A stretch of 64,000 nucleotides of DNA from positions 17,458-81,457 of the forward strand of contig NZ_JAGKJI010000032.1 of the NCBI RefSeq assembly GCF_020329485.1. The letters are read 5' to 3'. Origin of the DNA: Bradyrhizobium cenepequi (GTDB lineage Bacteria > Pseudomonadota > Alphaproteobacteria > Rhizobiales > Xanthobacteraceae). The first letter of the stretch is position 1; each line of letters opens with the position of its first letter. Positions 63,101 through 64,000 of this stretch are shown piece after piece. Made by a program: the position numbers and the translations under genes. Under the pieces are notes generated by a model, which was given only the letters and a program-made list of their open reading frames with translations, had not been told where the DNA came from and made no database searches.

Positions 63101-64000
63101 TCGACAACTCCATCCGGCCGGGCGCTGTTCTGCCGCTCGCCCTGCACGACATCGGCGAGGATATTGCCCTCGAAAACGGCCGTTGGCGTCGACAGGATGA
63201 GCCTGCCGGCGTCGCGGCCGATCGTGTAACCCTCTTCCCAGCGCACGCTCTCGCGGCCGCGGCCGAACGGGCTGGTCCAGACCTCGGTACTGTTCCACCG
63301 TTCATGCTTGCGGATGAAGCCCTGGCCGAGGCCATAGAAAGTCATATCAGCGCGGGCATCGTTGATGTTGTAGAGCCGGCCGTCCGCCCCAAGGAAGTTG
63401 GTGGTGCGGATATAGCCGGCCTCATAGCGGACCGAGCCGCCCGAGATGTCGAACACCGATCCGGCCTGCGCGATCACTTCCGGCGCCGCCAGCGTGATGG
63501 TGCCGCCGACCGCGCTCCATTCGCCGATCTTGTGCGAAGTATTGGCGAGATAGCCGCCGACCTCGAGCAGGCCGCCCGGCGTGTAGTAGCGATCGCCGGC
63601 ATAGCCGCCGGTGCCATCAGGCACATAGACCAGGTCGCGGATATCGACCCAGACGTCGGCGTTCTTCAGCGCATTGCTGTCGCGGTTGACCGGCGAGTCG
63701 CGGAGCTCGTTGCCCTGGATGTTGACCATGATGTTGTTGGCCGACATCGCCAGCGACACGTCGCGCACGCCGGAGACATCGATCGTGGCGCCGCGCTCGG
63801 CGAAGATGCGCCCCGCCGCCGACACCGCCACCTGACCGCCCTGCGCGATGGTCAGCGAGCCCGCGCCAGCAGCTCCGCCCTTGAAGACCACATTGCCGCC
63901 GCTGACGATCTCGATGCGCGACTGGTCGAGACGATCGGCGAGCAAAGAAAGATTGTCGAACGGGCCGGTCGCCTGCTGGCTGCGCTGCTGGTTGGCGGTG
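57109..64000 (-). CDS. Filamentous haemagglutinin-family exoprotein, N-terminal/central part (5' end off the window)
   Basis: The open frame continues past 63945 to the window edge (reading DNLSLLADRLDQSRIEIVSG), so the true start and secretion domain lie outside. More than 2290 residues are visible, made of beta-helical repeats with recurrent GGSVRLESSGDVTLEAGSLI, with IDVSGVRDVSLAMS and GGSVTVDQGSVIEVDPGQSI type strings. The frame ends at 57109 in a nonsense tail (after HIADFTGLNAR) because a base is missing near 57162-57172, in the GTCCGGCGGG stretch. One added base restores the link to DEGGVFGARRF and the C-terminal part. Either a real frameshift that truncates the adhesin or a sequencing error; nothing else in the 11.7 kb is damaged. 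Confidence 0.85.
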   Translation of the reverse strand, partial: TANQQRSQQATGPFDNLSLLADRLDQSRIEIVSGGNVVFKGGAAGAGSLTIAQGGQVAVSAAGRIFAERGATIDVSGVRDVSLAMSANNIMVNIQGNELRDSPVNRDSNALKNADVWVDIRDLVYVPDGTGGYAGDRYYTPGGLLEVGGYLANTSHKIGEWSAVGGTITLAAPEVIAQAGSVFDISGGSVRYEAGYIRTTNFLGADGRLYNINDARADMTFYGLGQGFIRKHERWNSTEVWTSPFGRGRESVRWEEGYTIGRDAGRLILSTPTAVFEGNILADVVQGERQNSARPDGVVDGYKVGQNVVAQAGTLALGQYVPTLLAPGRNAVFDTDVLIGNVSSVTEGLSAGLAISPERVSTAWFDAEHLNRSGLGVIDFGTAGKITVNAPLKVVDGGLVNLVAPIVDIKADITARSGSISVTNVFKPARDDIRETALLLDGTANVVVRGGVTLDTSGLWVNAQLNRDDDVKSAFIDGGSVRLESSGDVTLEAGSLIDASSGAAITIGGKIKGGRGGDVALIAGRSVVGNSQVGALTLDGNIRAYGVNGGGTLMLNSGDVISLGGLPLLADGTLAAGQAALANLVLTDELVIPAGTVLASELRYKAGPSILAPGATLSGAVTYSNLQTEMRIQNAWSLAGTNLVVYIAGRDAPLSGVSSNVVPAGAVVTRIASGSLPAGYAVSANIFPDGLSLPTHVATVKAGEPLPTDLVLAAGTLIGAGAQLPVAARVQVPLHLDADLLNKGFAHYEIGSDAGVVVSDGAHLNPVMPVYRLRDEAWQIATGTDAARALAAWLPPQYLEDSRAGMLTQRGGASLTLLGGRDVQDLNLDKTEASLIMGGSVTVDQGSVIEVDPGQSITLRSRGQMTVDGTLRAPGGNIALELLPVDVDARQDWRDPPAFSNQPYQSILLGEHAYLDAAARAVVAWDFQGQPYGVVPDGGAIYVGGNAALGWAADGFVVVRDGAMLDASGAQADIIVPGARDEGVRRIASAGGSITLASFNGMVLDGTLRAAAGGTGAAGGTLAVHMDVRSYLGEPPSLPLSGATDAQVAAAAKELLTPREITLMEQAPSQAGVPLQYGRALLGLNRIAAGGFDTLDLAASIISFDDSMTLSAGRSIRLAATLLAANSSDAHIVVRAPYVTLAGFTATGVVEPTSPRNYFSPDLNWSLGTGFVVPQSQATMTIEGNLIDVDGAVRFGGGYYNQGSYQGSLARAFKRVWNNQVRAGFDLVTLDSTGDIRFMGTSSRQDGYATLLNTEDGETSLYTLGDLTLAAVRIYPVTGAWAEVVAGLKLTLGIDRLDPARTLRIERNGDSGTLPPAPPSVFGSLIMAAANVEQGGVLQAPLGLIQLGDIRYSDALLYPYPGTTSVTLLPGSVTSTSAAGLVLPYGGTSDDVAYLYGGKPVQFDVRGSLARGVVLAARAIDVQQGAVLDLSGGGELTGAGFITGRGGSVDVLRTPLINANPINTFSDAGNSVYAIMPGYASDYAPLSPDSGAGNPEIGQRITIPAGVPGLPPGTYTLLPSSYALLPGAFRVELQRGALSPTQPVAMTNGSWSVRVQGSIAHTGIVDTLPTRATLTSADTVRHYSQYNETGYAEFARAEAARLGGIAPALPEDAKQLALAYPGAPQTSLPALHFAGTADFTPTEGGRGGQAVITTAKKGAIEITVGDTPTPGFTDSYASPYTGQGISISASALNAIGAPRLVIGGRLVEGRSENEQVGGGDVRLPYVDFSSPVRNGELQFVSLAEKVVVRSGVTLSAPEIFLVSSGDTVPGSIVVEAGARIDTLSANIPSDSGTYVYVPRAAVVGISNGRLDFLPPTNSSTGDTTSGRIDIGVCGAATCAPTYLYSQGAIAIAGTGPVNLGNDVRYGTRNLALSVSTLNVGSASALADAQAAGVMGPGLSMTQEFFSRLLDGDTSAGAPALESLTLTAGSSINFFGPVDISTYDPRTGEARLSQLVLNTPAIYGAGAAGERAVISTGTLYWNGTLVRVPPSEVSGADQKASSVPISAKPGDVIAGGAGTGQGVLELRVDELVLGDAPGTRANNLVTLDRVALGFDTVNVRAARRVTSVNQGSLAVYRSQAEGAEGIEYSGGNLNLITPLLTGEAGSVSNIRAGGALIVSAPAGSQVAAGDAGLGATLSLSGHTVTVSVPIVLPSGKLTLSAEGDLLLAEGAKLDLAGRGIDFFDVTQYSVGGDVALESHAGNISQEAGVTIDVSARYNQAGTLTATALGEGAGRIELNGPILGSASGQYDAGGTVVPFDAGMVELRGQHIADFTGLNARRTRAASSAPAASRSSRAI

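Overview
The window looks like an accessory-rich stretch of a high-GC alphaproteobacterial chromosome. A Bradyrhizobium/Nitrobacteraceae-type host is my best inference. It rests on the cbb3 oxidase gene style, the small conserved proteins (RES/Xre pair, DUF488, short acidic proteins), the family types and the many pseudogenised stress genes. No 16S rRNA or housekeeping block is present to prove it.

Layout. (1) 1-5.1 kb: LysR relics, a peroxiredoxin, and a tightly overlapping operon of sulfite-oxidase-like molybdoenzyme, ferredoxin-type reductase and OsmC protein, with a LysR gene beside it. (2) 5.9-9.3 kb: GMC oxidoreductase, Dps, then relics of an FMN reductase and a PoxB-like enzyme. (3) 9.4-16.4 kb: a cbb3 oxidase cluster ccoNOQP - small ORF - DUF2189 - ccoI - ccoS, lacking ccoG and ccoH. 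It is bounded on the left by the truncated poxB and on the right by an IS481 relic and a second, broken dps. (4) 17-24.3 kb: glutathione reductase, a frameshifted GST, a PRPP-synthetase-like protein, a GreA-like protein, an IS110 relic, an Xre/RES toxin-antitoxin pair and three small proteins.

(5) 25.2-30.0 kb: a small island flanked by two copies of a 49-bp tRNA(CAU) 3' half. It carries gene debris, an XRE regulator, and what I read as a retron: a 125-nt element bounded by a perfect 13-bp inverted repeat, directly followed by a retron-type reverse transcriptase fused to a TOPRIM-like domain. Next comes a Shedu-like (DUF4263) nuclease gene. This retron/Shedu arrangement is the strongest candidate for an undescribed defence system here.

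(6) 30.3-34.6 kb: ordinary metabolism (DUF488, cystathionine gamma-synthase-like, PAS protein, IlvD-type dehydratase). (7) 35.2-50.3 kb: a type I secretion/adhesin locus with two ABC exporter subunits whose nucleotide-binding motifs are degenerate, a PAS-GGDEF diguanylate cyclase, a 2744-residue adhesin with 18 VCBS repeats and two CBM2-like domains, and an HlyD adaptor. A coherent model is c-di-GMP-linked control of a giant type I-secreted adhesin. (8) 50.8-51.9 kb: an orphan Tat-exported sugar-type binding protein. (9) 52.3-64.0 kb: a giant filamentous-haemagglutinin-family exoprotein on the minus strand, running off the right edge and broken by one single-base frameshift near 57,165.

Decay is a theme: at least ten relics carry frameshifts or truncations, several at short homopolymers, so some could be assembly errors.
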